A DNA stretch of 64,000 bases from Anisus vortex (GCA_949126835.1 OX421499.1:31208690-31272689); one strand, 5' to 3'; shown: positions 46,936-58,648, numbered from the stretch's first letter. The notes: a model not told the origin generated them from the sequence alone. Made by a program: numbers and translations.

Positions 46936-48989
46936 CTGTGAAGTTTAAAGCAATCAAATTAGCTTGGTATTTATTCTTATAAAGGTTAAATATTAATAAG
47001 AGGGATTGAATAAATAAGAACAACATTTCAAAACTTAAAAAAACAAACATAATATCATCAAACATATTGTATCAAATTCAGAAAACAAAAAACACTAGAA
47101 GGAATATTTAATTATCTTAAGAAATGAAAGATCTGTTTTAAGCTGTGTTTGCCTCAGGTCTGAAAGTGAGATTATTCGTGCTGTCACGGACATTAATTAA
47201 ACATGGAGGATTTCATTTTCACCCACGCAGACTTAAGTTATGCTGAAATCACGTGACCAGTTAATCACATGAAGGATAATAATTTTTTTTAGTTTTTACA
47301 AGATAACATTTTGAATTTACAAAGTAGTATACTAGATGTGCGTGCTGTTCTATGCAATAAAATCTTTCAATTATCGTAATTTGATTTCATTTAAAATACT
47401 TTTTTTAAATTTTTGCTTAAGAAAACATTTTAGATACATTATGATATATACAACAAACTGATAAGTATTTGAAAGGAGCTTGTTGATTTTTGTTTATTCT
47501 GTTCCATGTAACCCGTACACATCGTAAAGACTACGAAAACTGTTTTTTTTTTTAGATACATTGAAAATTGAATAAATTAAATAGTTTCAAGTTAGAGTTG
47601 AGTGGAATAAAATGTATTAAATAGATTTGAGGAAGAAAGGATGTGACTCATCTAGTGACAGACGGTGTTAGATGACACTGTTGATGTCTTTAATTGAAAC
47701 GAAAACCATATAGTTAACAGTCATTCAAGCTTTACATTTCCCAGCGCTTTCACCAACAGTTTAAATAAATGAAAAAAACGATAGAAATGATATTCTCCTG
47801 AAACTGTATATGATATACTATTTATACATTAATCTTAGCTAGACCTTTAACAAATGTATAATCATAAAGTTTTACAAAGAACTAATAAGTCATCTGAGAA
47901 ATCGATGCACCATTTTTTTTTTCTCTTCGCTTCCAGTGCTTTCTAATTTTGCCATCAGCTCTTATCATGGAAACATTTTCAGTGGCGACACGTAATGTCA
48001 GCAGACATCAGAGAAAACTAACATGTTTGTACAGAGATGCCCCCCGCACACATATAGCGCGACAAACAAACACGTTTGTCCACTTTAAAGACGCCAACGA
48101 TAGAATATATTTCAGAACTGCCCGACAGGATTATTATCTTTGCCAGATATATGGACGTATATTGGAGGTCTGGCTCGGGTTGAATGAGTGTATACCGTGA
48201 AACTGGCATTTGTCTGCACAGAAAAAAAAATGAAGGCAAAGGGTAGGGGTGGATTTAACCTGCGAGTGCACAACCAATCAAGAATAATTTGAAAACCAAT
48301 CGCAATTGATCTGATTTGACATTCCAAGTACAGAACCGGAACTGCTTTAACCATTAGAGTACGAAACTGAACTAGTTTACTTAGATACACCGTTTTTGAA
48401 AGTAGCACACAATATACCAAAAAGCGTCCCCTTATTAAAATAATTAGTTTTAATAGGAAATTATATGACGTATTTTTAAAATTAAAAACATACTGACTTG
48501 CTGTTAAAAGTTGAATGTATGAGGACGAGAGTTCAATAGAAGCATTAAAGCCGTTTAAAATGACTCAGACAGTTTCAATTAAATGCTCCGACTTCAGGAC
48601 AACCGAACTGACATTTGAAAAAAAGAAAAACGTTGTTTCGAGGCAGTCTTGTGGAGCATTATCTCTTGGGTAACTAGGTAATGACGTTCTCCATTGGCCT
48701 CTTGTCTTAAAAGCCTGAATACATTTTCTGTTATTGATTCCTTTCAAGTAAATGCGTTCAGCAAATACCATTCTTTTTTTTCTTTCGGGGCTTTACAGTA
48801 AATAAGCAATTAATTTCAAGTTTTGCTGTTGTTGATTGTTTTGAGTGTGTTCTTTAATGACATTAGAAGACATTATTGTCCCATAGTATAGTTCATACAG
48901 CGCTGGTCCATGTTGTATTCGTGTACAAATTGTGTGAAAGAGATGCCTATTCTTTTTTTTATCTGCATCGGATAGGCCCTATAATGTGT
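46936..48989. other. Intergenic, no confident gene
   Basis: AT-rich. The frame at 47949-48200 (+) covers a slightly GC-richer patch, but no domain was recognised and antisense frames compete. No repeat families were seen. Confidence 0.45.
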
Positions 48990-49240
48990 GAGGCTAGTGT
49001 CCGCTGGTGAACGTTCATTTTCCTACGCAGGACCGTCTGCTTGGAATCACCTCCCATTACAGCTTCGCCAGAGCCCTAGCTATGACACCTTCAGGAGCCG
49101 GCTGAAGACTCACCTATTTCGTCAGCAGAATTAGCGTATTACTACATATTTCGTTGTCTGTCTGTATTCTGTAACTGTCGTCTGCGCATAGAACTGTCAC
49201 CAACGGGATATGCGCTATATAAGCACCGTTATTATTTTTT
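48990..49240 (+). pseudogene. Non-LTR retrotransposon 3' end, just upstream of receptor gene
   Basis: From 49009 to the TAG at 49132-49134 the + strand reads ERSFSYAGPSAWNHLPLQLR, then QSPSYDTFRSRLKTHLFRQQ and stop. This is the classic 'FSxAGPxxWNxLPxxLR..xxFKxxLKTHLF' C-terminal tail of CR1/L2/jockey-like reverse transcriptases. The 3' UTR ends with GCGCTATATAAGC and an (ATT)n-rich tail near 49225-49245. It is 5'-truncated, with a stop in the same frame upstream at about 48979. It ends about 430 bp before the receptor start codon. Confidence 0.9.
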
Positions 49241-49347
49241 TATTATGAATCATCCCAAAAAATATTGTAATATTCGTTTAAAAAAAATAATTAAATAAGA
49301 ACATTATAAGCGTTATGTTTTAACTATACTTTTTGTTTTTCTTTCAG

Positions 49348-49676
49348 GATTGTGTACAATATCTACAGTGATACTTGTCCAGTGGATCTAAGAACTGTTC
49401 AAATATGAAATGGCTAATGATGCTTCAATTATTTTTGTCTCATTACTTTTCTTCACAAGCATGTCAGACTTGGCAACAAATTAATATGATGTGCAAATGT
49501 CCTTAGTTGTATGTACATTGTCAGCAAATGTAAGGGCTTCAACAAAAGTACATAAAAACTACATACTATCCAGCTAACGTAAAATCTTGTTGCTTTTGGG
49601 TTTACATAAAGAATAAAGTGAGGCTAGAAGTGAAGTCCGTGCGTTTCTTTTCTTCTCCTGTATATCCATTATTGCA
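49348..49676 (+). promoter_or_regulatory. Possible 5' UTR of the receptor with upstream ORF
   Basis: A strong acceptor-like pyrimidine tract ends in CTTTCAG at 49347, so a 5' UTR exon may start at 49348 and run into the coding exon. Within it, 49405-49506 is a 33-codon upstream ORF, with MKWLMMLQLFLSHYF as its signal-peptide-like start and QACQTWQQINMMCKCP as its end. An upstream ORF of this size could restrain translation of the receptor. Neither the UTR nor use of the uORF is proven. Confidence 0.35.
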
Positions 49677-50852
49677 ATGAGTCTCTTTCTTGACGCAGCC
49701 GTCATGTCGCGGGTAGTTATTGAGACCAATGCAAATGACACAGGTGCCATATTCTCAGACTTCATCAAGGACTACAACTTCACAACAGTCTCGCCTGCCA
49801 CGACCTGGCGGAACGGCGTCATCGTCACTTCATCTCACGAAGACAAAGCTCAAATCCACGAATTTACAACTATGCTCACTTTTGTCTTTTTGGGAGTTCT
49901 AGGTAGCGCACTGGCTGTGTTGGGATTTCTGGGAAATACGTTGTCTATTGTAGTCCTGCAACACCGTCAAATGAGGTCTTCAACATCGTACTACCTTTTA
50001 TCGCTGGCCATTTACGACAACTGTATTCTGCTCGGAATGGTGGTGTATTTCTGTTTCCCCGCCATGAGTCCATACACTCCGTCTTTGATAGATTACCAGT
50101 CCTTCTCTTCCCAGACAATCGAGGCAGGGTACCCGCTGTCTCTGACAGCCCAGATGGGATCTATCTACACCTGTGTTGGATTTACCGTGGAGAGATTCAT
50201 CGCAGTGTGTCGACCGCTTCACGTGGCCAATACCTGTACCCGTTCTAGAACTCTGAGGGCCATCGTTCTCATATTTCTCTGGTCGTTCATCTACAATATT
50301 CCTAGATTTTTTCATTATGAAGTGTACGAGGTACCCATGAGCACTCCGCAAGTAAACACATCCTTTTCACCCGAGCCTTACTTCAATCTGGAGGATTCAC
50401 CTTCGTACGCCATCAGCAGCACAACAAATGCCTTCAACGTATCAAACTCACAGACCATTTTCACCTCAGTGTTTAACACTTACGATACGACCACCATCAA
50501 CACCAACAGATCCACAACCTACAGTCGAAAGCAGTATTCTTACAAGGAGACGGAGTTTGGCTCGGATCGCACATTTCAGCATGTTTATCTCATCTACTCC
50601 CAGCTGTTTTTCATGTTTCTTCTTCCATTCATCATCATCCTGGTCATGAACATCTGTCTGATCAGGGCCGTCAAAAACTCAAAGTCCATGCAGCAGTCTA
50701 TGTGTGCGTCAGCTAGAAAGGAGCACAACTTAACAGTCATGCTCATAGCGGTCATCGTGGTGTTTTTAGTTTGTCAGTTTCCATCTATAGTTGACAATAT
50801 CCTTGTTGCTGTATTTGGGGACCAGACGTTGAAATCTTACAAAGCTTACATG
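49677..50852 (+). CDS. FMRFamide-receptor-like class A GPCR, exon 1
   Basis: Encodes residues 1-392 of a 461-aa plasma-membrane G-protein-coupled receptor, probably for an amidated neuropeptide. The first in-frame Met after an upstream stop (TAA about 49611) is at 49677; Met10 is an alternative start. Landmarks: N-glycosylation sites N20 and N34; TM1 about 66-93 with N87 (1.50); TM2 about 102-126 with LSLAIYD, D114 (2.50); TM3 about 150-176 ending ERF (172-174) in place of DRY; TM4 about 192-210 ending IYNIPRFF, as in FMRFamide receptors; ECL2 about 211-300 with sequons N227, N254 and N277; TM5 about 301-328 with P317; TM6 about 352-376 with CQFP (366-369). The expected TM3 cysteine (position about 148) and any ECL2 cysteine are absent. 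The exon ends in phase 0 at ATG|GTAAGT. The open frame continuing to 51143 is intron read-through. The ligand cannot be inferred. Confidence 0.92.
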
Positions 50853-51023
50853 GTAAGTATTTCATACACATGCCATAAAGTGCCCATTGGCTTTGGCAAT
50901 TTACTATGGACTTTCTTTTATTTGGTCACGTTTCAGTGGTTTAGTCTTTTCAACGCGCATTCAGCAATGAATGACGTAGATATCCGATTGAACTTGTCGG
51001 ACATTGTCCATTTTTTTTTTTTT

Positions 51024-51040
51024 GGGGGGGGGGGGGGGGG
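51024..51040. repeat. Poly-G tract (17 G) in receptor intron
   Basis: A T-run runs directly into G17, followed by TGACAG, the same junction seen after the tract at 6663. Confidence 0.95.
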
Positions 51041-52130
51041 TGACAGACGCCAAATCAATCCTTTAATCATTTCATTTTGCAATATGCTCAGAAAATTCGT
51101 ACATTTTATGTTAACAATCTCATTTATCCAAATTGTTGGCTAGTAAAATTTTACAGAATTCCATAGGTAATTATGAAAAGCATTATGGCATTTTATCATT
51201 TGGAAACAGGCCGTAATAATTATGTTTGTGTTACAAGTATTACAAGTGAGGACTCGTGTTAAAGGAATGAATCCATTTCAATTATGTTTAATTCGATATA
51301 TACGCCTATGTGGTGATGGAATAAGAGAGTAAATTTTCATATATACCTAGCACTCATTTTATTTAAAGTATTAATAGATTATGTTTGCTAATATTAGACT
51401 ACTGGAGTGTAAAATCATTTTGTCACATTGTAAATTTAATTTTCTATATTATTAAACTGTATTCTTGTATTGTAGGCGGTTATAGTAGACTATATAGATA
51501 TTTTGAACCTAGAACATCGGCACCACATCAATGGCTTATGTAATGTATTTTATAACTGCATCAAATTTCGGTGTATTATTTATATTTAAAATACAGCACA
51601 CAACAATATTAATTAAATGTACAAAGATCACTCAAATGAATAAATTGTTTAAACGATAGTTTGGAAGCTAGTGGAAGCACATGATTTAAAATAAACGTAT
51701 TACGAAACCAATTTTTAAGTATTCCATAAGTCTTTAAAAAAAATTATTGTAAGTTTTTGTTTTTAGCAATGTTTACATGTTTTAGCCACATTATTTAATA
51801 CCGCAACTGTACATTTATTTGAATTGCGTAGCTAGCACAATGCCCAATCGTCTGTCTCCAAATAAAATAATCAAAGCTGGGTACATATTAGGAATGACAA
51901 TCAACCACTATCAGTGGTGCTAAATAATACTACATAATACTAAATAAGAGTAAGCTTATACAAATTGAGCTTCGGTTATAAATGGTTTATTATATAGTTA
52001 TAAAGCAATTGTGCATACACACACACACGCCAACGTATTGCGACTGTCTAATGTATCAGTCGATTTATTCTCAAATCACTGTGTTAGTTTTTCAGAAAGC
52101 ACGTTAAGAAATAACTACCTATTAAGAAGT

Positions 52131-52394
52131 AAAAGTACCCGTCGGACCGAATTGATCCATAGTTACGATGAAGCAGCGTTCACCAGTTTCTGTGGCCACG
52201 GCATACTAGGTGATTGTGTGGCCAGCACTATGCACAGACGCCGTAACTTTACCTCAACTAATGTCAGGTACCCATCAGAGCTGGGTAGTCTCATGGACAC
52301 CCTCCAGACCGGGAAAAAATCCTGCCTGCACCAGGATTCGAACCCGGGACCTTCGGCTCGCCAGTCGAACGCGCTGCCGCTCGGCTACCATAGC
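52131..52394 (-). mobile_element. tRNA-derived SINE, family S copy 6 (full length, in intron)
   Basis: On the - strand the copy runs from a head with GCCGAGCGGCAGCGCG (A-box region) and GGGTTCGAATCC (B-box) through GTGCAGGCAGG, CTGGAGGGTGTCCATGAG, CTACCCAGCTCTGATGGGTA, GTGCTGGCCACACAATC, CCTAGTATGCCGTGGCC and CTGGTGAACGCTGCTTC. It ends at TCGGTCCGACGGGTACTTTT. It is antisense to the receptor. The + frames at 52011-52421 and 52210-52401 are SINE shadows. Confidence 0.93.
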
Positions 52395-52678
52395 TTGTTA
52401 AAGCGTTATGTATTTGGATAAACGTATTACCATAAGTGTTTGTGTGTTATTCTAATAATTGCTTGTCTATTGATTGTCATAGGTGTTTGTGTATTGTGAT
52501 AAGTGTTAATTTATTGTGAAACGTGAGTGTGTATTATGATAACGGTTTATGTGTGTTGATAAAGTACCATACCAATAGTTCTGTTTTACGTGCTAAAAGG
52601 GATGATACTTAAACATATAAACATGCTATGTATAGTTTAATTCATGAATATACATATTTCCTTTCTTTCTGTCCCCAG

Positions 52679-52888
52679 TGTTTCTACACTATGAGCACGT
52701 TCATGGTGGAAATTAATGCGGCGTCCAACTTCCTGCTCTACTGTTTCTTCGGCAAGAAGTTCCGCTTGATGCTGCTCAACATACTGGGATTGAAAAGAAA
52801 GAAACGTCATATCGCCTACAGGAGCACTGTAACCAAGACAAGGACAAGTGGAACCAGGATTTATGAGATGGAAGTCTCGGCCATGTAA
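52679..52888 (+). CDS. FMRFamide-receptor-like class A GPCR, exon 2
   Basis: Encodes residues 393-461 plus the TAA stop. It joins exon 1 in phase 0 to complete TM7 (about 388-416). The segment VEINAASNFLLYCFFGKKFR carries the variant NF-x-x-Y (N409, F410, Y413) where most class A receptors have NPxxY. This 'NFxxYCxFGxKFR' form is characteristic of FMRFamide-type receptors. After helix 8 (about 417-428) the cytoplasmic tail is short and basic (LKRKKRH) with Ser/Thr sites (STVTKTRTSGT) and no obvious palmitoylation cysteine after residue 414. The tail ends YEMEVSAM. An AATAAA at 52946-52951 is a plausible polyadenylation signal, giving a short 3' UTR. Confidence 0.9.
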   Translation, partial: CFYTMSTFMVEINAASNFLLYCFFGKKFRLMLLNILGLKRKKRHIAYRSTVTKTRTSGTRIYEMEVSAM

Positions 52889-52945
52889 ACTACAGGCTAC
52901 CATTTATATTACTTGGCATCAAGATCAAATGTCAACACCAACAAA

Positions 52946-52951
52946 AATAAA
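52946..52951 (+). terminator. Polyadenylation signal AATAAA for the receptor gene
   Basis: A canonical hexamer 58 bases after the stop codon, inside an A-rich stretch. Cleavage site not determined. Confidence 0.5.
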
Positions 52952-53019
52952 AAAGAACCATTTCAGTGTTTGGTACTTTTTACGACTTGACTTATTTACA
53001 GACGTTCCTTCCAAATAGA

Positions 53020-53155
53020 AGATGTATACATTCTGGACTGACCTAGACCCAAAAACTCCTGCAAGACGGCAGGGATTGGTCGGCAAAAGGGTTAGAACCC
53101 GGGCCGTTTTGTTGACAGTCGGGTGAACTAACCGCAAGACCAGCAGCCGGCCTTA
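53020..53155 (-). mobile_element. tRNA-derived SINE head, second family
   Basis: On the - strand: TGGTCTTGCGGTTAGTTCAC (A-box region) and, about 35 bases later, CCCGGGTTCTAACCC (B-box), followed by GCCGACCAATCCCTGCCGTC. The head differs from family S and its body was not found elsewhere here. It lies about 130-270 bp downstream of the receptor stop codon. Confidence 0.65.
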
Positions 53156-53589
53156 ATGACTTAAAACAGTCAGTAATGTATGTTATCAAAGCATCAGTAT
53201 TTAGCGTACGAGTCAAGTAAATTCAATACTAAGACTACTGGGGCAGAAAGTTGCTATCTTCAACTCTTCCAGCCCCCCGTTTCTTCATTTTCATTGTTAT
53301 TTCTTCACATATTCATCAATAAATATTGGATTTATTGTTTTTATTACTCTATATATCTACCTAACGCTGTTGTTGTCATTTATATTTTACAACTTTATGT
53401 GGCCAATGCTACAATTATTAAGATTTAAAAAAAACACTTTAGGATCCATTAACGTTATTATAAAGTGTCTGGTACTTCAATAGCCAGGTTTGTTTGTTTT
53501 TCTAATCCTATCAAGAATTTCTCTAGGTCAAGCCAAAAGGATGTAAACTTCAAAGTTACTTTAAACTTATCTTTTATAATGATCTAAAA

Positions 53590-53780
53590 CAGGGTTGTGC
53601 AACATGCGGCCCGCGTCCCACAACATGGCACACCAAGCTTTTTAAAGCTTCTAACGGCCTTTGTTTTTTAATTACTTATATTGATAATGTAAATATTTTT
53701 TTTCTCGAATGTATGAACCATCTTGACGTATTAAAGTTTCTTATTCAGCCCAAGGACGCGAAAAATAATGTACAACCCTG
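53590..53780 (+). mobile_element. hAT-type MITE, family E (191 bp)
   Basis: It starts CAGGGTTGTGCAACATGCGG and its inverted right end reads CAGGGTTGTACAT. The flanking octamers ATCTAAAA (53582-53589) and ATCTAAGG (53781-53788) match at six of eight positions. GGCCCGCG follows the left end, a common hAT subterminal word. No frame is present. Confidence 0.72.
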
Positions 53781-53788
53781 ATCTAAGG

Positions 53789-56700
53789 ATTAGTGGTGCA
53801 GAGATTTATTATAACAACATCTGATGTTTATCATGTGCGTGTATGCTGGATGACATACAAAATATAAGAGAAAGTATGTATAGAATAAAACATATTACAT
53901 TAATGAGACGATATAGAACACAACAATAGAAAACATCTGCAGATATTTTATAAAAGTGGCGTTTCACTGGCTTCAATATTCTACCTGACAGTTGAAAATA
54001 TACTTAACTGTAACAAAGACTTTGTTATAGTCATCAAGTATAATCATTTCTTTCAGTAACAAAATAAAGTACAGTTGTAGCTAAACAAAGAAAGAATAAA
54101 AACATGATATTTCATCTTTGAAATCAACACTAAATCGATATAGTTTTATGTCACGAAATATATGGGTTTACTTTTCTATTAGCCATTAACAATCGGATTT
54201 TATTTTAATCTAAACAAGAACCTTATCAACCGTTGATTGTGAATAATTAATTGCACCCAAGACAAAATCATATGATTTAGAAATACCTATAAATAAAAAA
54301 CTTTTAAAAAAAACAACGACCTATTTAGCTTCAATGAAAAAGAATGAAGAACATGAACAAAAACTATTTCTGTAAAATAAAATATTTTTTTATATTTTTT
54401 TCCCTAAGTCTCCTATTGAGACTAGTTGGTGTGAGGGCTGAAGGGGAAGTAATGTGAAGGGGAAGTAATGTGGAGCCAAGTGTATGCTGAAACCAGTAGG
54501 ACATATTCATTATCTGAAGATTACATTGAAAGTGCAACGCAATTGTTAATAAAAAAATGCAGATGTTAATATGAGAATTCGGGAATTTTTCACAGGCTTT
54601 TTTTTTACCTTATTGATTTCATTAATAACGTAATAACAATTGCTTTGAATACCAGTACTTTACTTAAAGAACAAAACTATTTTAACGTTAAGTGGTTAAA
54701 TTTAAAATGTATTACTTCGGGCATTAAACTTCTGACAAAAAAGGCAATGTATTTATTCAGATATAGTGTTTAAAGCCGGTGTCCAATTAGGATGTCCTCA
54801 AGTGTTGGGAGTGGTGTTCGAATGCAGAGAATGACTGACGAAGTGGAGTGTTGTGTGTCATACAAAGATAGCAAAATCTATCTATTATTTGTGGGCAACC
54901 CCTGCACATCTCTTTTATGGTAAAAGTATCGGGGTGCTCCGTGTAGTTTCTAACACAAGTCTACGTCTATTATTCTCTCTATATTGGTATGTTGACTTCT
55001 ACTACTGGTGTGTACATAAATCGGACCCAATGTATAGTTAGTCTTAACACATGTATACACATCGTATATGCATAATGTTCAAATGTGGCCATTTGGAGTT
55101 ATGAAAGGATGAAAATAGCAAATTAAATTGTTTTAATATTTAAAAAAAACTTTTTATCATGCGTATTTATATGTTTCGTAATATACTTTTGTTCTGTAGT
55201 AAAAAAAAAATGTTTAATAAATATACAGAAATCTTTATTTTCAAGATGTCTGTTGTTTTTTAGTAACATAGTCGTGTAGAGAAATGTGTAAATATCAAGG
55301 TGAAACTGTTGTGCAAGAATTCGAATGTTACCATGATGTCTACGTGCGAGCGAAAAATATTTGCTTTTTAACTTTTCTCAACTAAATTTAATACACATAG
55401 TGGCAAATTAATTGAGATACTGCTAAAGCTGGCGTCTTTAGACTACACTATATTTACTAAAGTTAAAGCATAGCCCTAAATATCACTTTACAGTGTAAAG
55501 TATTTAAACAACACATAACAAAGTCGAAACATCATTAATATAAGTATAATGTGAATTAAATAAATTATTATACATCTTTTTCAAAACGTTAAATTATTTT
55601 TAAAACTTCCTTCCAAAGCAATAATTTTGCCCCTCAAGATAAAAAAAACAACAACATAATCTTCATAATTCTTCCAAAGAATGGTATAGGCACTTGCACA
55701 ATCACCATAACAAATTTATATTTTTGATGACATCTTAAAGGTCTAACAAAAGCACCCGGGCAAATACCAAGAAGCTAGTTAGTCCTCGCTAACAATGCGA
55801 GTAGTTACAAGCGGGCACGTAGTGGGCACGTAGTCTAAGACGCAATTCGACGTCTGTAAATAAATAATAAAAAAACTACCAAACATCTGAGAGGGAAAAG
55901 GTCTTCCGGGATTACCGGACGTTAACATTGTCTTGTGGGAGTTGTTAGACACACATCTAGGTCTAGTACACGTTTAGTACCTAACTCCCATAATAAACAG
56001 ATGGCTAGAGTCAGAATTGCTTAAGATCATCTCTAATACTTTGGCATATTATTATAGTAGAATTTGTAACAAAAGTTTGTCATTTGTAAGAGTTCATATG
56101 ATTTACCTAGCTGCTCAGTTTGTGAACAAAACATTTGCCACCTTTTTTTTTGGTGCATGAAAAACAGTACGTTTGAATAAAAAGTACTTTTTTTCTGTCA
56201 GAATAAACCAATTCTAGTTCTAGAGGCAAAGCATTTTCATTTTAGTTTCTCGGTCAAACCTTTGAAAGTCATAATTTTATGAACCTCGTTTTCAAAGTTT
56301 CAGAAATAGTGATTTGACAAATCTCTACAGTGGTTATAAATGCACTATAAAATATTGAATTCTTAAGTTTTAATTGTCTAAAATAAACTAAAAGAGGAAA
56401 ATTAGCTATGAACGTTGTAGGGATATGAGTTACTTTTTGTAATACCCGAATAATAAAAACTGCTTGAGGACCATTCATTGTGTTTGTACAAGTTTAAAAA
56501 ACGTTTAAGAATAGTTTTAAAGTGAATCACCGTGTGTGCCCACAAGTCAACAATCCATTACTGGATATTGCAAGAGTAATGAAACCAATGAATTGCAGTC
56601 GATGGAACAGATAACTATCTATGGAACAGTGAACACAAAAGTTCAGCTTCAAGGATTAGTTTATCTTTTAGAACACAGGAAAGGATTTAACATTTCAACG

Positions 56701-58648
56701 TTGTTGTTGTTTTTTTTTTTTCGTCTTCTTACTTTAAGCGTGTTGCCTTCTACTGTACTTAGTATTTCCATATACTGTATTTAGTAAACAGTTACAAAAT
56801 ACTTACGGAATGATTTAGAACAGTAACAAGGATTGGCTTGGTGAAAGGCTCAAATGACTGTAATTTTAGCTATAGTCTAGTTATAGGCCTATCAAGTATC
56901 GCCTAGCACGCAGTCATGCTTCTTGAAAATGTGTAAAAAGAACAAAAATAAAGATATTTCATTCAAATTTTCAGCAAAGATAGATTATATGATAATATCA
57001 CTTTAATAAAATGAATGAATAATTACAATGTAGGCCCTACTAAAAAAATATGTTTTAGTTGTATTGATTATCAAAATAAAACACTATTCAATAAAAAAAA
57101 ATAATCGTGAGATCAGTTCAGCATAGATTATGGTAAATCTCAAATGTCAATTCCTTTTTTCTTCAGTATATATATGACTGTTACTAAAAGAATTCATATA
57201 TATTGAAAAGTTGTTTTTTTTTAAACAATCCAAATTACATTTATATTTTGGGTAAAATTTGTCAAATTTAGGTGTTATAAATTTCTTAATGAATACATAT
57301 GTATATCATTTTAGTACTAGTCATATATAATTATATAACAAATCAGTAGTGAACATTTCATGCAAATTGGTTAATATTTTTAAAAGTTATGGCTGCAGAA
57401 GTGTAGTGAATTGCAAGTTTTCGCGAACGACAAAAAAGAAATTTTAATTATTACATTTTGTAAGCAGAACCAACTTACCCCTACCTTGTTTGAAAATTCA
57501 TTAAAAAAAATAACTACCGTACTATAAACATTAATTATGAAGAATTGAATGCTCTTTAATTTGATATTAATCTCAATTAATTTATCGCTAGAACTTAGTA
57601 GAACTGCCCCCTTTAAATGAGTGCCGTTTAGTTAAACATTCTTTTGTTCCACTGTTATTTCAACAATAGATTCCAGTGTTTTTTAAGCCACACAAAGATC
57701 AACAGAAAGAAGCTTGCTACTTTGACGACGTTGAGCATATAACATTCCTAACAAGCAGAATCAAAACAGTCTTTGGTGAATGTATGACAATCTTTACTAG
57801 TATCAATGTGACCAATAAGAACAATGTTGTGATTGAATAACTTAAGAGCCTATTCTAACACGCTTTCACCATTTAAATGGAATAGAGCCTTGCACATTAG
57901 ATTCATATTAAAGAGGGATTGTAGTTTATTTTATAGCTTTCTTAAAACTAACACATAAAAGGACTCAGGAATTATGAAATATAAATATGTTTCCCAAATA
58001 TACAATCATCTCTTTGAAGCTTATCATAGGCTGACGCCGTCTTATCGTGTGGCTCTTAGATGTTTAAACAAACAAATGATGAGCAAAGTGATGACAATTA
58101 TTTGTTTCTGTATTCTCTTACTAGAAAAAAATAACTAAATCAAATACAGACTCAAGCTCAAGCTTAACAATTAGAAAATTATATAGACCTAGTAGATCTA
58201 TATAAATTATTACTAAGAAAAATAAATGTGATTCTAAAATAGTGTTAAATTTCGATTCTAGATTTGAATGCGAATCTAAGAATTATTTCATGGTACTGAA
58301 AGTACAAAGTCGACACTACACCATCAGGTAATTAAAATTAAACCTGTTCTGGTCACTATAACAAAAGACAATTTCTGTGCTCCTGTAATGTGTCGGTACA
58401 ATGGGAATATAAAATAATTTCCCACAAGACTTAAATCTGTTTTTCGAGTGCAACTGGTCTATATAACTAATATAGTCCATAAAAAAAATAGTATAACCTT
58501 TACGCATTAAATCTAACATTTACTTCGTATTTAAAAAGGGGTTCGTTATAAATGGCAAACTGACACAAGTATTGACTGGTTTGACTAATAGTATATTTAG
58601 AAATATAAGCATACAACAATCTTTTTTTTTCACCCACACCAACACACG
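53789..58648. other. Intergenic, no gene recognised
   Basis: Long AT-rich stretch. Small direct repeats occur at 54441-54475 (GAAGGGGAAGTAATGTG twice) and 55812-55832 (GGGCACGTAGT twice). Short frames (54853-55041, 56536-56784, 58316-58519) have no known motifs. No RNA gene or mobile-element family was recognised. Confidence 0.5.

Larger units (their letters stand above)
50853..52678 (+). other. Receptor intron (phase 0, 1826 bp)
   Basis: The donor GTAAGT (50853) and the acceptor tract CTTTCTTTCTGTCCCCAG (ending 52678) both fit consensus. The intron holds a T/G homopolymer junction (G17 at 51024-51040), AT-rich filler and an antisense SINE (52131-52394) about 280 bp before the acceptor. It splits the gene just before TM7, inside the third extracellular loop region. 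Confidence 0.9.

Noticed and set aside
47949..48200. 83-codon + frame and overlapping - frames
   Set aside because: There are competing frames in the same patch, no domain and no supporting context.
50853..51143. Continuation of the receptor frame past the end of exon 1
   Set aside because: It follows a perfect GTAAGT donor, runs through a T/G homopolymer, encodes poly-glycine, and lacks TM7, which is encoded in frame at 52679.
52011..52421. 136-codon + frame in the receptor intron and its 63-codon neighbour
   Set aside because: They lie mostly within an antisense SINE copy, and similar frames appear over other SINE copies (for example 6908-7114).
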